DNA from: Chloroflexota bacterium
Lineage (GTDB): Bacteria > Chloroflexota > Anaerolineae > UBA3071
Length of the DNA stretch: 20,296 bases
Reading direction: 5' to 3'
Assembly (NCBI GenBank): GCA_014383605.1
Contig: JACNHM010000379.1
Coordinates: forward strand, 1-20,296
Below the pieces are notes generated by a model, which was given only the letters and a program-made list of their open reading frames with translations, did no database searches and was not told the DNA's origin. Each line of letters starts with the position of its first letter. Position 1 is the first letter of the stretch. Position numbers and translations under genes: made by a program. Positions 7,899 through 14,863 of the stretch are shown here, piece after piece.

Positions 7899-9074
7899 TC
7901 ATTGCCATTCCTCTGGTGGCAACAGCGGGTCCATGCCCACCACGTCGCCATCCCGCAGATAGACCCGCGTCACCCGCGGGAGGATGCTCGTCGTCACCTC
8001 GTAGTTGATGGTCTCGGCCCAGCGAGCTACCTCCTCGGCCGTGATCGCCGCTTCCCCCTGCCGCCCGAAGAGCACGACTTCATCGTCGTGCTGTACCTCG
8101 GCCATGCCGCTGACGTCCACCACGAACTGGTCCATGCACACGCGGCCCACGATGGGCGCCCGCCGGCCGCGGATGAGCACGGCGCCGCGGTTGGACAGGA
8201 GACGATGGTAGCCGTCGCCGTAGCCGGCCGGCACCAGCGCCACCTCTGTCGGCCGCGTGGTGGTGTAGGTGCGCCCGTAGCTGATGCTGGAGCCGGCGGG
8301 CAGCGTGCGCAGGCGGGCCACGCGGCTCCTGAGGCTCATCACCGGGCGCAAGGGGACGGCCGGCTCCACCTCGGCCGAGGGGCGCAGGCCGTAGAGGGCG
8401 ATGCCACAGCGCACGGCGTCCAGCGCCATCTCTGGCAGATCCAGCGTGGCGGCGGAGTTGGCGACGTGGCGCAGGGGAATGGAGATGCCAACATCTTCCA
8501 GCCGCGCCAGCAGTTGGCAGTAGATGTCGAGCTGGCGGCGGGTGTAGGTTTTGTCGGCGGCGTCGGCTACGGCGAAGTGGGTGTAGAAGCCTTCCAGGTG
8601 CAGGCCAGGAAGCTGCAGCAGCGCCTGGGCGAAGTCCGCCACTTCTTCTGGCAGCAGCCCGAAGCGGCCCATGCCCGTGTCGGCCTTGATGTGCACGGGG
8701 AGCGGCACGCCGGCGGCCGCTGCGGCCGCGCTGAGCGCTTCTGCCTGTGGCCACGTGTTCACCGTGGGCGTGAGCCGCCAGCGCACGATGGTTGCTGCTT
8801 CGGCCGGCAGGGTGTAGCCCATGACTAAAATGGGGGCCTCAATGCCAGCGCGGCGCAACTGCACCCCTTCCAGCGTGCGTACCACCGCCAACCGGCTGGC
8901 CGCCGCCTCCAGAGCAGTACGAGCCACGGGCACCGCGCCGTGGCCATAACCGTTGGCCTTGACCACGGCGATGAGCTCAGCCTGTTCGCCGGCCCGCCGC
9001 TTGAGCTGCCGCGCGTTGTGGGCCACGGCGTCCAGGTCAATCTCCGCCCAGGTTACGGTGTGGTCAACGAGCAC
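7899..9074 (-). CDS. alr: alanine racemase
   Basis: 391 residues. It interconverts L- and D-alanine with pyridoxal phosphate, supplying D-Ala for peptidoglycan. PLP lysine Lys39 is in VVKANGYGHG; Lys130 and Arg137 lie in KADTGMGR; the second catalytic base Tyr266 is in SISYGRTY; the C-terminal beta-domain carries GRVCMDQ with Met314/Asp315. The reading frame could open earlier at TTG 9104, but that lies within a heptamer repeat and lacks a ribosome-binding site. GTG 9074 has GGGAGGTT (9081-9088) just upstream and gives the family-typical start a few residues before TWAEIDLDA. It stands alone between the liv operon terminator and the xer promoter. Presence of alr together with an amidase at 14864 indicates peptidoglycan turnover in this organism. 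Confidence 0.92.
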   Translation of the reverse strand: MLVDHTVTWAEIDLDAVAHNARQLKRRAGEQAELIAVVKANGYGHGAVPVARTALEAAASRLAVVRTLEGVQLRRAGIEAPILVMGYTLPAEAATIVRWRLTPTVNTWPQAEALSAAAAAAGVPLPVHIKADTGMGRFGLLPEEVADFAQALLQLPGLHLEGFYTHFAVADAADKTYTRRQLDIYCQLLARLEDVGISIPLRHVANSAATLDLPEMALDAVRCGIALYGLRPSAEVEPAVPLRPVMSLRSRVARLRTLPAGSSISYGRTYTTTRPTEVALVPAGYGDGYHRLLSNRGAVLIRGRRAPIVGRVCMDQFVVDVSGMAEVQHDDEVVLFGRQGEAAITAEEVARWAETINYEVTTSILPRVTRVYLRDGDVVGMDPLLPPEEWQ

Positions 9075-9080
9075 CTGCGG

Positions 9081-9088
9081 AACCTCCC
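9081..9088 (-). promoter_or_regulatory. ribosome-binding site deciding the alr start
   Basis: GGGAGGTT on the minus strand, 6 nt before GTG 9074, selects that start over the upstream TTG at 9104. Confidence 0.7.
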
Positions 9089-9098
9089 GAAAGCCCAA

Positions 9099-9178
9099 GC
9101 TCAAAGCTCAAAATCCCAACGGAGGCAGGGGACGCCGCTGGGATTTTGGTCTTGAAGTTTGAGCTTTGCAGTTTGACG
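9099..9178. repeat. inverted heptanucleotide arrays around a hairpin between livF and alr
   Basis: Left arm: two exact GCTCAAA heptamers at 9099-9112. Right arm: CTTGAAG, TTTGAGC, TTTGCAG, TTTGACG at 9151-9178, i.e. the reverse complement of the same family. The centre is a 14-bp stem with one mismatch (9109-9122 with 9135-9148). Confidence 0.8.
9109..9148 (-). terminator. terminator hairpin at the end of the liv operon
   Basis: CAAAATCCCAACGG (9109-9122) and CCGCTGGGATTTTG (9135-9148) form a 14-bp stem with one mismatch around a 12-nt loop. On the minus strand the 3' arm ends in a TTTT run, 36 nt past the livF stop. It probably separates liv transcription from alr. Confidence 0.6.
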
Positions 9179-9183
9179 TTCGT

Positions 9184-9918
9184 TCAGCCGCCAAGGTACG
9201 CTTTCTGCACTTCGGGGTTGTTCATCAACTCTTCGGCCTTGCCTTCCAGGACGATGTTCCCCGTCTCCATGACGTAGCCACGGCTGGCCAGGCGCAGGGC
9301 CATGCGGGCGTTTTGCTCCACCAACAAAATGGTCGTGCCCTGGGCGTTGATCTCCCGCAGGATGGTGAAGATGTCGCGCACCAGCACGGGGGCCAGACCC
9401 ATGGAAGGCTCGTCCAGGAGCATCAACCGGCCGCGGGTCATCAGCGCCCGGCCCATGGCCAACATCTGTTGCTCGCCGCCGCTCAGGGTCTCGCCGCGCT
9501 GGTGCCTGCGTTCCTCCAGTCGGGGGAAGAGGTCATACACGCGCCGGAGGTCTTTTTGGATCTGATCCCGGTCGCGGCGGGCGTACGTGGCCAGTTTGAG
9601 GTTTTCCTCGACCGACAGGTTGCCGAAGATGCGACGCCCCTCGGGCACCTGGGAGATGCCAAACTTGCTCACCACCTGGTGCGGCTCGTACCCCAGAAGG
9701 TCTTCCCCCTGGTAGAGGATGCTCCCGGCCTTGACCTTGCCGCCCAACTCGGCCACGTAGGGAATCTGGCGGGAGATGGTCATGAGGGTGGTGGACTTGC
9801 CCGCGCCGTTGGCGCCGATAAGGGTCACGATCTCTCCTTCATCCACCTGGAAGGAGACGCCATGCAGGGCCTGGATGTTGCCGTAACTTACCTGCAGGTC
9901 CTTCACTTCAAGCAGCAT
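9184..9918 (-). CDS. livF: branched-chain amino acid ABC transporter ATP-binding protein LivF
   Basis: 244 residues, full length. One of the two cytoplasmic ATPases that drive LivHM-type importers. Walker A GANGAGKST is at 35-43, Q-loop Gln90 in ISQVPEGRRIF (the LivF-specific motif), the ABC signature LSGGEQQ at 145-151, Walker B LMLLDEP at 165-171, and EQN at 201-203 in place of the usual switch His, which is normal for LivF. The ATG shares one base with the livG stop (TGATG), so the two ATPases are probably made in equal amounts. Last gene of the operon, followed by a hairpin. Confidence 0.95.
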   Translation of the reverse strand: MLLEVKDLQVSYGNIQALHGVSFQVDEGEIVTLIGANGAGKSTTLMTISRQIPYVAELGGKVKAGSILYQGEDLLGYEPHQVVSKFGISQVPEGRRIFGNLSVEENLKLATYARRDRDQIQKDLRRVYDLFPRLEERRHQRGETLSGGEQQMLAMGRALMTRGRLMLLDEPSMGLAPVLVRDIFTILREINAQGTTILLVEQNARMALRLASRGYVMETGNIVLEGKAEELMNNPEVQKAYLGG

Positions 9919-10685
9919 CAGTATGCCTCCTCGCCCAGGTAAGCCTCGATCACCCGCGGGTTGTTCTGGATCTCCACCGGTGTGCCTTCGGCGATGGTTT
10001 CCCCGAAGTCAATGACCTTGATCCGCTCGCAGATGTTCATGATCACCCGCATCTGGTGCTCGATCACCCAGATGGTCAGGCCAAAGTCCTGGCGGATCTG
10101 CTGGATCAGTTCCAGCAAATCGCCGATCTCACCGGGGTTCATGCCGGCGGCCGGCTCGTCGAGCAGCAGCACGCTGGGCTGGGTGGCCAGGGCGCGGGCG
10201 ATCTCCACCCGCCGCTGCGCGCCGTAGGGCAGGTTCTTGGCCAGTTCTTGTGCATAGCCCTCCAACCCGAACACCGCCAGGAGTTCCATGGCCCGTTTCT
10301 TGATCTGCTGCTCCTCTTGCCGATAGCCGCTGCCGTGCAGGATAGAATCCCACAAGCTGTACTCGATGCGCGAGGCATGGGCGATGCAGATGTTGTCCAA
10401 CACGGTCAGATTGTTCCACAGACGGATCGTCTGGAAGGTGCGTCCGATGCCCTTGGCCGTGATCTGGTGAGGACGCAGGCCGACCAGGTTGTTGCCGTTG
10501 AGCTGCATCTCACCTTCGCTGGGTTTGTACGCGCCGGTGACCAGGTTGAAAACCGTCGTCTTGCCTGCACCGTTGGGGCCGATCAGCCCGACAAGCTCGC
10601 CCTCCTCCAGATCGAGGTTGAAGTCGTAAACGGCCCGCAGCCCGCCGAAGCAGTGGGTCAGGTTCTTAATCTGAAGCAAGGGCAT
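9918..10685 (-). CDS. livG: branched-chain amino acid ABC transporter ATP-binding protein LivG
   Basis: 255 residues, full length. Walker A GPNGAGKTT is at 36-44, Q-loop Gln85 in GRTFQTIRLW (a LivG hallmark), signature LPYGAQRR at 152-159 (the LivG variant of LSGGQ), Walker B VLLLDEP at 172-178 and switch His210 in VIEHQM, where most LivG proteins have EHDM. The C-terminus NNPRVIEAYLGEE is the typical LivG tail. The ATG lies inside the last 20 bp of livM, with AAGGAGG 6-7 nt upstream, and the stop overlaps livF. It partners LivF under the LivH/LivM membrane pair. Confidence 0.95.
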   Translation of the reverse strand: MPLLQIKNLTHCFGGLRAVYDFNLDLEEGELVGLIGPNGAGKTTVFNLVTGAYKPSEGEMQLNGNNLVGLRPHQITAKGIGRTFQTIRLWNNLTVLDNICIAHASRIEYSLWDSILHGSGYRQEEQQIKKRAMELLAVFGLEGYAQELAKNLPYGAQRRVEIARALATQPSVLLLDEPAAGMNPGEIGDLLELIQQIRQDFGLTIWVIEHQMRVIMNICERIKVIDFGETIAEGTPVEIQNNPRVIEAYLGEEAY

Positions 10686-11706
10686 AGCTCTCCTCCTTGG
10701 AACCGAAGATCGTCCGCAGCCAGGGGAAGACGTCGGTCAGTTCCTTGCTGCCCAGGATGCCAGAAGGACGGAAAAGCATCATCACCACCAGCAGGAGGGG
10801 GATGACCACCCACTTGAAGACGCCCAGGGGCCGCAGGAACTCCAGCAGCAAGGTGAAGCCGATGGCGCTGATGATGGAGCCGCTGATGGAGCCCATCCCA
10901 CCCAGGTAGACCATGACCATGACCTCGGTGGACTTGAGGATGGTGAAGGTGCTGGGGTTGATGAATCCGCCGGGCCAATGGGCGAAGAGGCCGCCAGCCA
11001 GCCCGGCCAGGCCGCAGGAGAGCATGAAGACCACTACCTTGACGCGGCGGGTGTTGACGCTCATGAGTTCGGCGGCGATCTCGTCTTCGCGGATGGCCCC
11101 CACACCCTTGCCAAAGGTGGAGGACACGAAGTTGCGGATGACCAGGATGGTGACGATCATCCCGATGAAGGTCCAGATCAGCAGCCACGGCGCGTCCAAG
11201 ACGTCTCCCATGGCGTTCATCACCCGCTTCATGCCCACGAAGCCGCGCGGGCCGCCCGGAGCGAAGTTCTCCAGGACGCTCTTGACGATGTAGTTGACGG
11301 CCAAGGTGATGATGGCCAGGTAATCGCCGCGGGTTCGGAAGGAAGGGATGGCCACGAGCAGCCCCACCAGCGCGGCGGCAATGGCGCCGATGATCAGAAT
11401 CACGGGGAACAGAGGGATAGCCCAGGCGGCAGGGAGGACCGGCGAGCCGAAGACCTTGTCCTCGGCGAACAGCCAGACGCTCAACATCCCGGCGATGTAG
11501 GCGCCCACGGCCATGAAGCCGGCATGCCCGCAGGAGAACTCACCCATGTAACCGTTGATGAGGTTCAGGCTGACCGTCATGATGATGTTGATGCCGATGA
11601 GCAACAGGACGAGCTGCCAGTAGTCGTTGAGGATGTGCAGCCAGGAGCCGCCTATGAGCACCACAAAGATCAACAAGATGATGAGGGGTAGGAGGAGTCT
11701 CTTCAT
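10666..11706 (-). CDS. livM: branched-chain amino acid ABC transporter permease LivM
   Basis: 346 residues of largely hydrophobic sequence with about nine or ten membrane segments. The BPD_transp_2 pattern is clear: the LNLINGYMGEFSCGHAGFMAVGAY segment near residues 50-75 (the conserved G-S/F-x-x-G-H loop), the cytoplasmic EAA-like stretch FGKGVGAIREDEIAAELMSVNTRRVK (about 210-235), and the LGGMGSISGSIISAIG signature (about 270-285). It forms the transmembrane pathway with LivH. AGAGG about 8 nt before ATG 11706 serves as the ribosome-binding site. It begins 13 nt after livH and overlaps livG by 20 bp. The hydrophilic C-terminal tail after the last helix is normal. Confidence 0.95.
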   Translation of the reverse strand: MKRLLLPLIILLIFVVLIGGSWLHILNDYWQLVLLLIGINIIMTVSLNLINGYMGEFSCGHAGFMAVGAYIAGMLSVWLFAEDKVFGSPVLPAAWAIPLFPVILIIGAIAAALVGLLVAIPSFRTRGDYLAIITLAVNYIVKSVLENFAPGGPRGFVGMKRVMNAMGDVLDAPWLLIWTFIGMIVTILVIRNFVSSTFGKGVGAIREDEIAAELMSVNTRRVKVVVFMLSCGLAGLAGGLFAHWPGGFINPSTFTILKSTEVMVMVYLGGMGSISGSIISAIGFTLLLEFLRPLGVFKWVVIPLLLVVMMLFRPSGILGSKELTDVFPWLRTIFGSKEESYALASD

Positions 11707-11719
11707 GGTTTGGCCTCTT

Positions 11720-12676
11720 CTAAACCTTCTGCCTTCTGGCCACGCCGAAGATGCCCGTCGGCCTGAGGGTCAGGATCACCAGCAAAACGGTGAAGGATAC
11801 GAGGTCGCGATAGGTGGAGGACAGCCACTCGAAGCCGGGGATCTGCCCCAGGGCGACGACGAAAATCTCGATGAAGGCCAGGAGGAAGCCGCCCACCATG
11901 GCTCCTCGGATCTCTCCGATGCCGCCGACGACGGCGCAGATGAAGGCTTTCCAGCCGATGAGGATGCCCATGTCGAAGCTGATGACCTCGTAGGCGGTGC
12001 CGAACATGACGCCGGCCAGCGCGGCCAGCGACGAGCCGATGACGAACGTGGCCATGATGATGGTGTTCATGGGCACGCCCATCAGCGGCACGGCGACTTT
12101 GTCGTACGAGATGGCCCGCATGGCCATGCCCATCTTGGTGTAGCGCACCATCAGCTCCAGTCCGATCATCACCAGGATGGACAGCCCGATGACCATCAGC
12201 TTGATGTTAGTGACGCTCACGCCGCCCACCGTGAAGATCTGCTTGGGGATCAACTGGGGGAAGCCTCGATCAGCGGAACCCAGGGTGGACAGGTTCACGT
12301 ATTCCAGGAAAATGCCGATCATCAGGGCGGTGATGACCAGATACAGACGGCCCGCGCCCCGCTCACGCAGGGGACGATAGGCTATCCGCTCGATAGCCAC
12401 ACCCACACCTGCCGTCAAAACCATCGAGCCCAGTATGGTCAGTAACAGGATGACACCCGACGGCAGGGCGATGGGCAGGCTGATGGCGTATTCCCCCAGC
12501 AGAAAGGTAGCAATGAAAAAGCCCATGTAGGCACCCACCATGAAGATGTCGCCGTGGGCGAAGTTAATCAGCAGCAGGACGCCGTAGACCATGGTGTAGC
12601 CCAGGGCGATCAGAGCATAGAAACTGCCCCACTGCAAAGCGTTGAGCAGATGCTGCAGGAAGTCGGCTAGCGTCAT
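11720..12676 (-). CDS. livH: branched-chain amino acid ABC transporter permease LivH
   Basis: 318 residues with about eight membrane helices. LivH features: N-terminal LLNALQWGSFYALIALGYTMVYG, then INFAHGDIFMVGAY (about 38-52), a long loop with VTNIKLMVIG, the EAA-like AMRAISYDK (about 190), and GWKAFICAVVGGIGEIRGAMVGG near residue 245. It pairs with LivM to form the channel. The loop at about 125-145 (LSTLGSADRGFPQLIP) is the usual periplasmic segment. TAGGAGA about 7 nt before ATG 12676 is the ribosome-binding site. A strong hairpin separates it from livJ, consistent with lower expression than the binding protein. Confidence 0.94.
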   Translation of the reverse strand: MTLADFLQHLLNALQWGSFYALIALGYTMVYGVLLLINFAHGDIFMVGAYMGFFIATFLLGEYAISLPIALPSGVILLLTILGSMVLTAGVGVAIERIAYRPLRERGAGRLYLVITALMIGIFLEYVNLSTLGSADRGFPQLIPKQIFTVGGVSVTNIKLMVIGLSILVMIGLELMVRYTKMGMAMRAISYDKVAVPLMGVPMNTIIMATFVIGSSLAALAGVMFGTAYEVISFDMGILIGWKAFICAVVGGIGEIRGAMVGGFLLAFIEIFVVALGQIPGFEWLSSTYRDLVSFTVLLVILTLRPTGIFGVARRQKV

Positions 12677-12835
12677 AGATGTCTCCTACTCTGATAATCA
12701 GGACTCTGGCAAGGCTGAAGTGATGGGTAGCATAGGGCCTTGTGCCCGCTTGGACGCCCACGAGGGGCCAGGCTACGAACCCATCAAAACATGGTTGCCC
12801 GTGTGCCAGGGCAGGCCAGACATTGCCGTATGAGA

Positions 12836-12870
12836 AGGAGAGGGGCCTGAACAACCGAGGCCCCTCTCCT
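12836..12870 (-). terminator. 13-bp hairpin between livJ and livH (probable partial terminator or mRNA stabiliser)
   Basis: AGGAGAGGGGCCT (12836-12848) and AGGCCCCTCTCCT (12858-12870) pair perfectly around a 9-nt loop, 65 nt past the livJ stop. There is no strong T-tract. Such hairpins after binding-protein genes commonly give many more copies of the binding protein than of the permease. The other roughly 220 bp of this gap show no gene I can support. Confidence 0.65.
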
Positions 12871-12934
12871 CTTTCACGTCACGCTCTCTGCAGGGCAAAA
12901 CTAGAGAGATGTCGAGGGGAGGCCCTGGGTCCCC

Positions 12935-14113
12935 TTAGGGACAGGCTTGCTTGTAGAAGGTGAACTTGCCGCCCTGGATCTTGACGATGACGGCGCACTT
13001 GATGGGATCGCCCTGCTCGGTGAAGGTCATCTGGCCGGTGATGCCGTCGAAGTTCTTGATCTGGGCCAGGGCGTCGCGGATGCACTTGCGGTCCGCCGCC
13101 AGATCGCCCGTGACCTTGCCGCAGTCCTGGAGGGCCTGGCCCAGAATGAGCATGGCGTCCCAGGTCAGCGCGGCCACGTCGCCGGGGATCTCATTGAAGA
13201 GGCCATTGTACTTGTCAATGAACTCCTTGGTCGCTCCCGTGGCACCCTCGGCGGCATAGTGCGTGCTAAAGAAGTACCCCTCGCAGGCGTCGCCGCACAG
13301 CTCCAGGGTCTTGGGGTCGCCCCAGCTATCCGAGCCGACGATGATCTGGGTCAGCCCCAGGTCGTGGGCCTGCTTGACGATGGGCCCCACCTCGTTGTAG
13401 TACTGAGGTGTGAAGAGTATCTCGGCGCCAGAGCCCCTGATGTTGGTCAACTGGGCGCTGAAGTCGATGTCGCCGGTGGTGAAGCTCTCGAAGGCTACCA
13501 CCGAGCCAGCGCCGTGAATAGCCTCCCAACCCTCCTTGAAATTGTCTGCCAGTCCCTTAGGGTAGTCGCTGGCCACGTCGTAGAGCACGGCCGCCTTGGT
13601 GGCGCCGAACTCCTGGGTGGCGAAGTTGGCCACCACCGGCCCCTGGAACGGGTCGAGGAAAGGCACTCGGAAGACCCACGGCCGATCCAGGGTGGTGTTG
13701 GGGTTGGTGGACCAGGGGCTGATCATGGGGGTCTCGTTCTCGTTGCACACCTCGCCGGTGGGCACGGCCCGAGCGCTGGCCTGGGGACCGATGATGGCCA
13801 GCACCCGATCCTGGGTGATCAGCTTGGTGGCTGCTGCCGTGGCCGACTCGGCCTTGGACTCGTTGTCCTCGATGATCAGCTTGACAGTGTACTTCTTGCC
13901 CCCGACCTCCAGGCCGCCAGCACCATTGATCTCGTCGCGCCACATCTCGGCGGCACGCTGCGACTGGGTGCCCACGTAGGCATGGTCGCCGGTCATGGGG
14001 ACGTCGAGGCCGATTTTGACTTCCGCCGGCGCCGCCGCTGGAGGCGCACAGGCGGGCAGGAGCATGGCCAGAAGGGCCAGAACCAGAATAGACGCGGAAA
14101 TCCTCTTGAACAT
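12935..14113 (-). CDS. livJ: branched-chain amino acid-type ABC transporter substrate-binding lipoprotein (LivJ/LivK family)
   Basis: 392 residues. Signal peptide MFKRISASIL... ends in a lipobox L-P-A-C with the lipidated Cys at 22, followed by a Pro/Ala linker, so it is a membrane-tethered receptor. The mature part is a Peripla_BP_6 (type I bilobal) protein: VKIGLDVPMTGDHAYVG opening, the GLEVGGKKYTVKLIIEDNES strand, IIGPQASARAVP (ligand-side loop) and the second-lobe strands starting ATKAAVLYDVASDYPKG. Substrate may be Leu/Ile/Val or another amino acid, amide or urea-type compound; the family is broad. It contains seven mature Cys (GEVC, LCGDAC, DCGK, RKCI, IKCAV and the terminal QACP), more than most LivJ proteins. 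GAGGAGG 5 nt upstream fixes ATG 14113. First gene of the operon. Confidence 0.94.
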   Translation of the reverse strand: MFKRISASILVLALLAMLLPACAPPAAAPAEVKIGLDVPMTGDHAYVGTQSQRAAEMWRDEINGAGGLEVGGKKYTVKLIIEDNESKAESATAAATKLITQDRVLAIIGPQASARAVPTGEVCNENETPMISPWSTNPNTTLDRPWVFRVPFLDPFQGPVVANFATQEFGATKAAVLYDVASDYPKGLADNFKEGWEAIHGAGSVVAFESFTTGDIDFSAQLTNIRGSGAEILFTPQYYNEVGPIVKQAHDLGLTQIIVGSDSWGDPKTLELCGDACEGYFFSTHYAAEGATGATKEFIDKYNGLFNEIPGDVAALTWDAMLILGQALQDCGKVTGDLAADRKCIRDALAQIKNFDGITGQMTFTEQGDPIKCAVIVKIQGGKFTFYKQACP

Positions 14114-14151
14114 CGTTCCTCCTCTTTGAAATGGGTCTCAGATCTTGAGCA

Positions 14152-14198
14152 GGCTTACGCGGCAGAGATTTGGCTTGCGCATGGTGGCGGCGTAAGCC
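14152..14198 (-). promoter_or_regulatory. inverted repeat in the livJ leader
   Basis: GGCTTACGC (14152-14160) and GCGTAAGCC (14190-14198) form a 9-bp stem with a 29-nt loop, ending about 39 nt before livJ. It overlaps the 3' half of the possible leader peptide at 14155-14235. Confidence 0.45.
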
Positions 14199-14235
14199 CA
14201 TGACGAAAAGACGATCGGGTTTTGACGTGGTTCAT
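14155..14235 (-). CDS. possible 26-residue leader peptide upstream of livJ
   Basis: ATG 14235 to TAA 14157-14155 encodes 26 residues beginning MNHVKTRSSFRHG. The ATG overlaps a 12-nt stretch AAAGGAGGTGAT that matches the complement of the 16S rRNA 3' end, though the spacing to ATG (2 nt after GGAGG) is shorter than optimal. The peptide has only one Leu, one Ile and one Val, so it does not look like a classic branched-chain attenuation peptide. Low confidence that it is translated. Confidence 0.25.
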   Translation of the reverse strand: MNHVKTRSSFRHGLTPPPCASQISAA

Positions 14236-14329
14236 CACCTCCTTTCTGACAGCTGGCTCATCCCTGACCTGGATCGTATGGCGATCAGGGTATTGCACCG
14301 ACAGCGTCTCGTCTTAGAGTCTATTTGCC

Positions 14330-14346
14330 GGCGGCTGGGAGCCGCC
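14330..14346. other. short perfect hairpin in the livJ leader
   Basis: GGCGGCT (14330-14336), a 3-nt loop and AGCCGCC (14340-14346). No T-tract follows on either strand. It is one of several structures in the 750-bp gap 14114-14863, which otherwise holds two divergent promoters, an intrinsic terminator and the amidase leader fold. Confidence 0.4.
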
Positions 14347-14490
14347 TCTACCAACTCTGCGAACGGGTTCTCGGGCCAAGAAGGATATGGCGATGGCTCC
14401 TGGATTTTGGTCAGGTTCAATTGAGCGGAAACGGAACGAACGAGAAAATCAGCATATCATGCGGGCGGAAGCCGCGAGACTTACAGGGAG

Positions 14491-14516
14491 AAAAAACGGT
14501 CGGCCATGCAACCGTT
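14491..14516 (-). terminator. intrinsic terminator inside the livJ leader (attenuator candidate)
   Basis: On the minus strand AACGGT (14516-14511), a 10-nt loop, ACCGTT (14500-14495) and a run of six T (14496-14491). It lies about 140 nt downstream of the predicted transcription start and about 380 nt before livJ, so transcripts stopping here would be short RNAs and read-through would be needed for transporter expression. Confidence 0.55.
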
Positions 14517-14638
14517 GGCCTTTGGGCAATACGTGACAATCAACTGGATGCAAAGCAGGCCGCAAACCGAGAGGAATGCAAGCACCGCCGCTGACTGCCC
14601 GCAATCAAGTGGTCATGAGCCACTGGAAGAACTGCGCA

Positions 14639-14667
14639 AGTATAGCACAATGCCCTGTTTTTGTCAA
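14639..14667 (-). promoter_or_regulatory. livJ: strong sigma70 promoter for the liv operon
   Basis: Consensus TTGACA (14662-14667), a 17-bp spacer and TATACT (14639-14644) preceded by TGC (extended -10). Predicted transcription start is near 14632, about 520 nt before livJ. It is divergent from the amidase promoter 40 bp away. Confidence 0.75.
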
Positions 14668-14705
14668 TGTAACGCAGGAGCCTTGCACAGAAGGTCAATC
14701 TCCTA

Positions 14706-14734
14706 TTGCCCGGCACACAAGCACGTGGTATAAT
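14706..14734 (+). promoter_or_regulatory. extended -10 promoter for the amidase gene
   Basis: TTGCCC (14706-14711), a 17-bp spacer and TGG-TATAAT (-10 at 14729-14734). Predicted transcription start is near 14741, exactly where the folded leader element begins. Confidence 0.7.
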
Positions 14735-14741
14735 CTGCCGC

Positions 14742-14847
14742 GTAGGGGCGAGCCCGTACACGATGGCGAGGAGTTGCACTCCGAGCCCCTGTTCGGGAGC
14801 ACAGCTCCCTCACATCGGGGGAGGGCAAGCGCAAGGCTTGCCCCTAC
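14742..14847 (+). other. cloverleaf-like palindromic leader element of the amidase gene
   Basis: Terminal arms GTAGGGGCGAGCC (14742-14754) and GGCTTGCCCCTAC (14835-14847) pair over 13 bp with one G-U. They enclose hairpins 14770-14782 (5-bp stem) and 14795-14809 (6-bp stem). A third hairpin, 14823-14843 (8-bp stem), competes with the closing stem for the 3' arm. It fills almost the whole untranslated leader. It may be a dispersed palindromic repeat or a regulatory RNA fold. Confidence 0.55.
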
Positions 14848-14863
14848 CCCAGGGATCACACTC

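Noticed and set aside
12564..12854. 96-codon minus-strand frame in the livJ-livH gap
   Set aside because: It overlaps the start of livH and the terminator hairpin and has no recognisable domain.
12947..14203. 418-codon plus-strand frame across livJ
   Set aside because: Antisense to a clear binding-protein gene; composition follows the GC-rich third positions of livJ.
14221..14245. Possible T-box (GGTGATGAACCACG resembles GGGTGGNACCRCG)
   Set aside because: It needs an internal insertion, and no Stem I or specifier loop was recognised.
14221..14250. ATCACCTCCTTTCT on the plus strand, identical to the 3' end of many 16S rRNAs
   Set aside because: The match is only 14 nt and is explained by an extended Shine-Dalgarno sequence on the other strand; no rRNA body precedes it.
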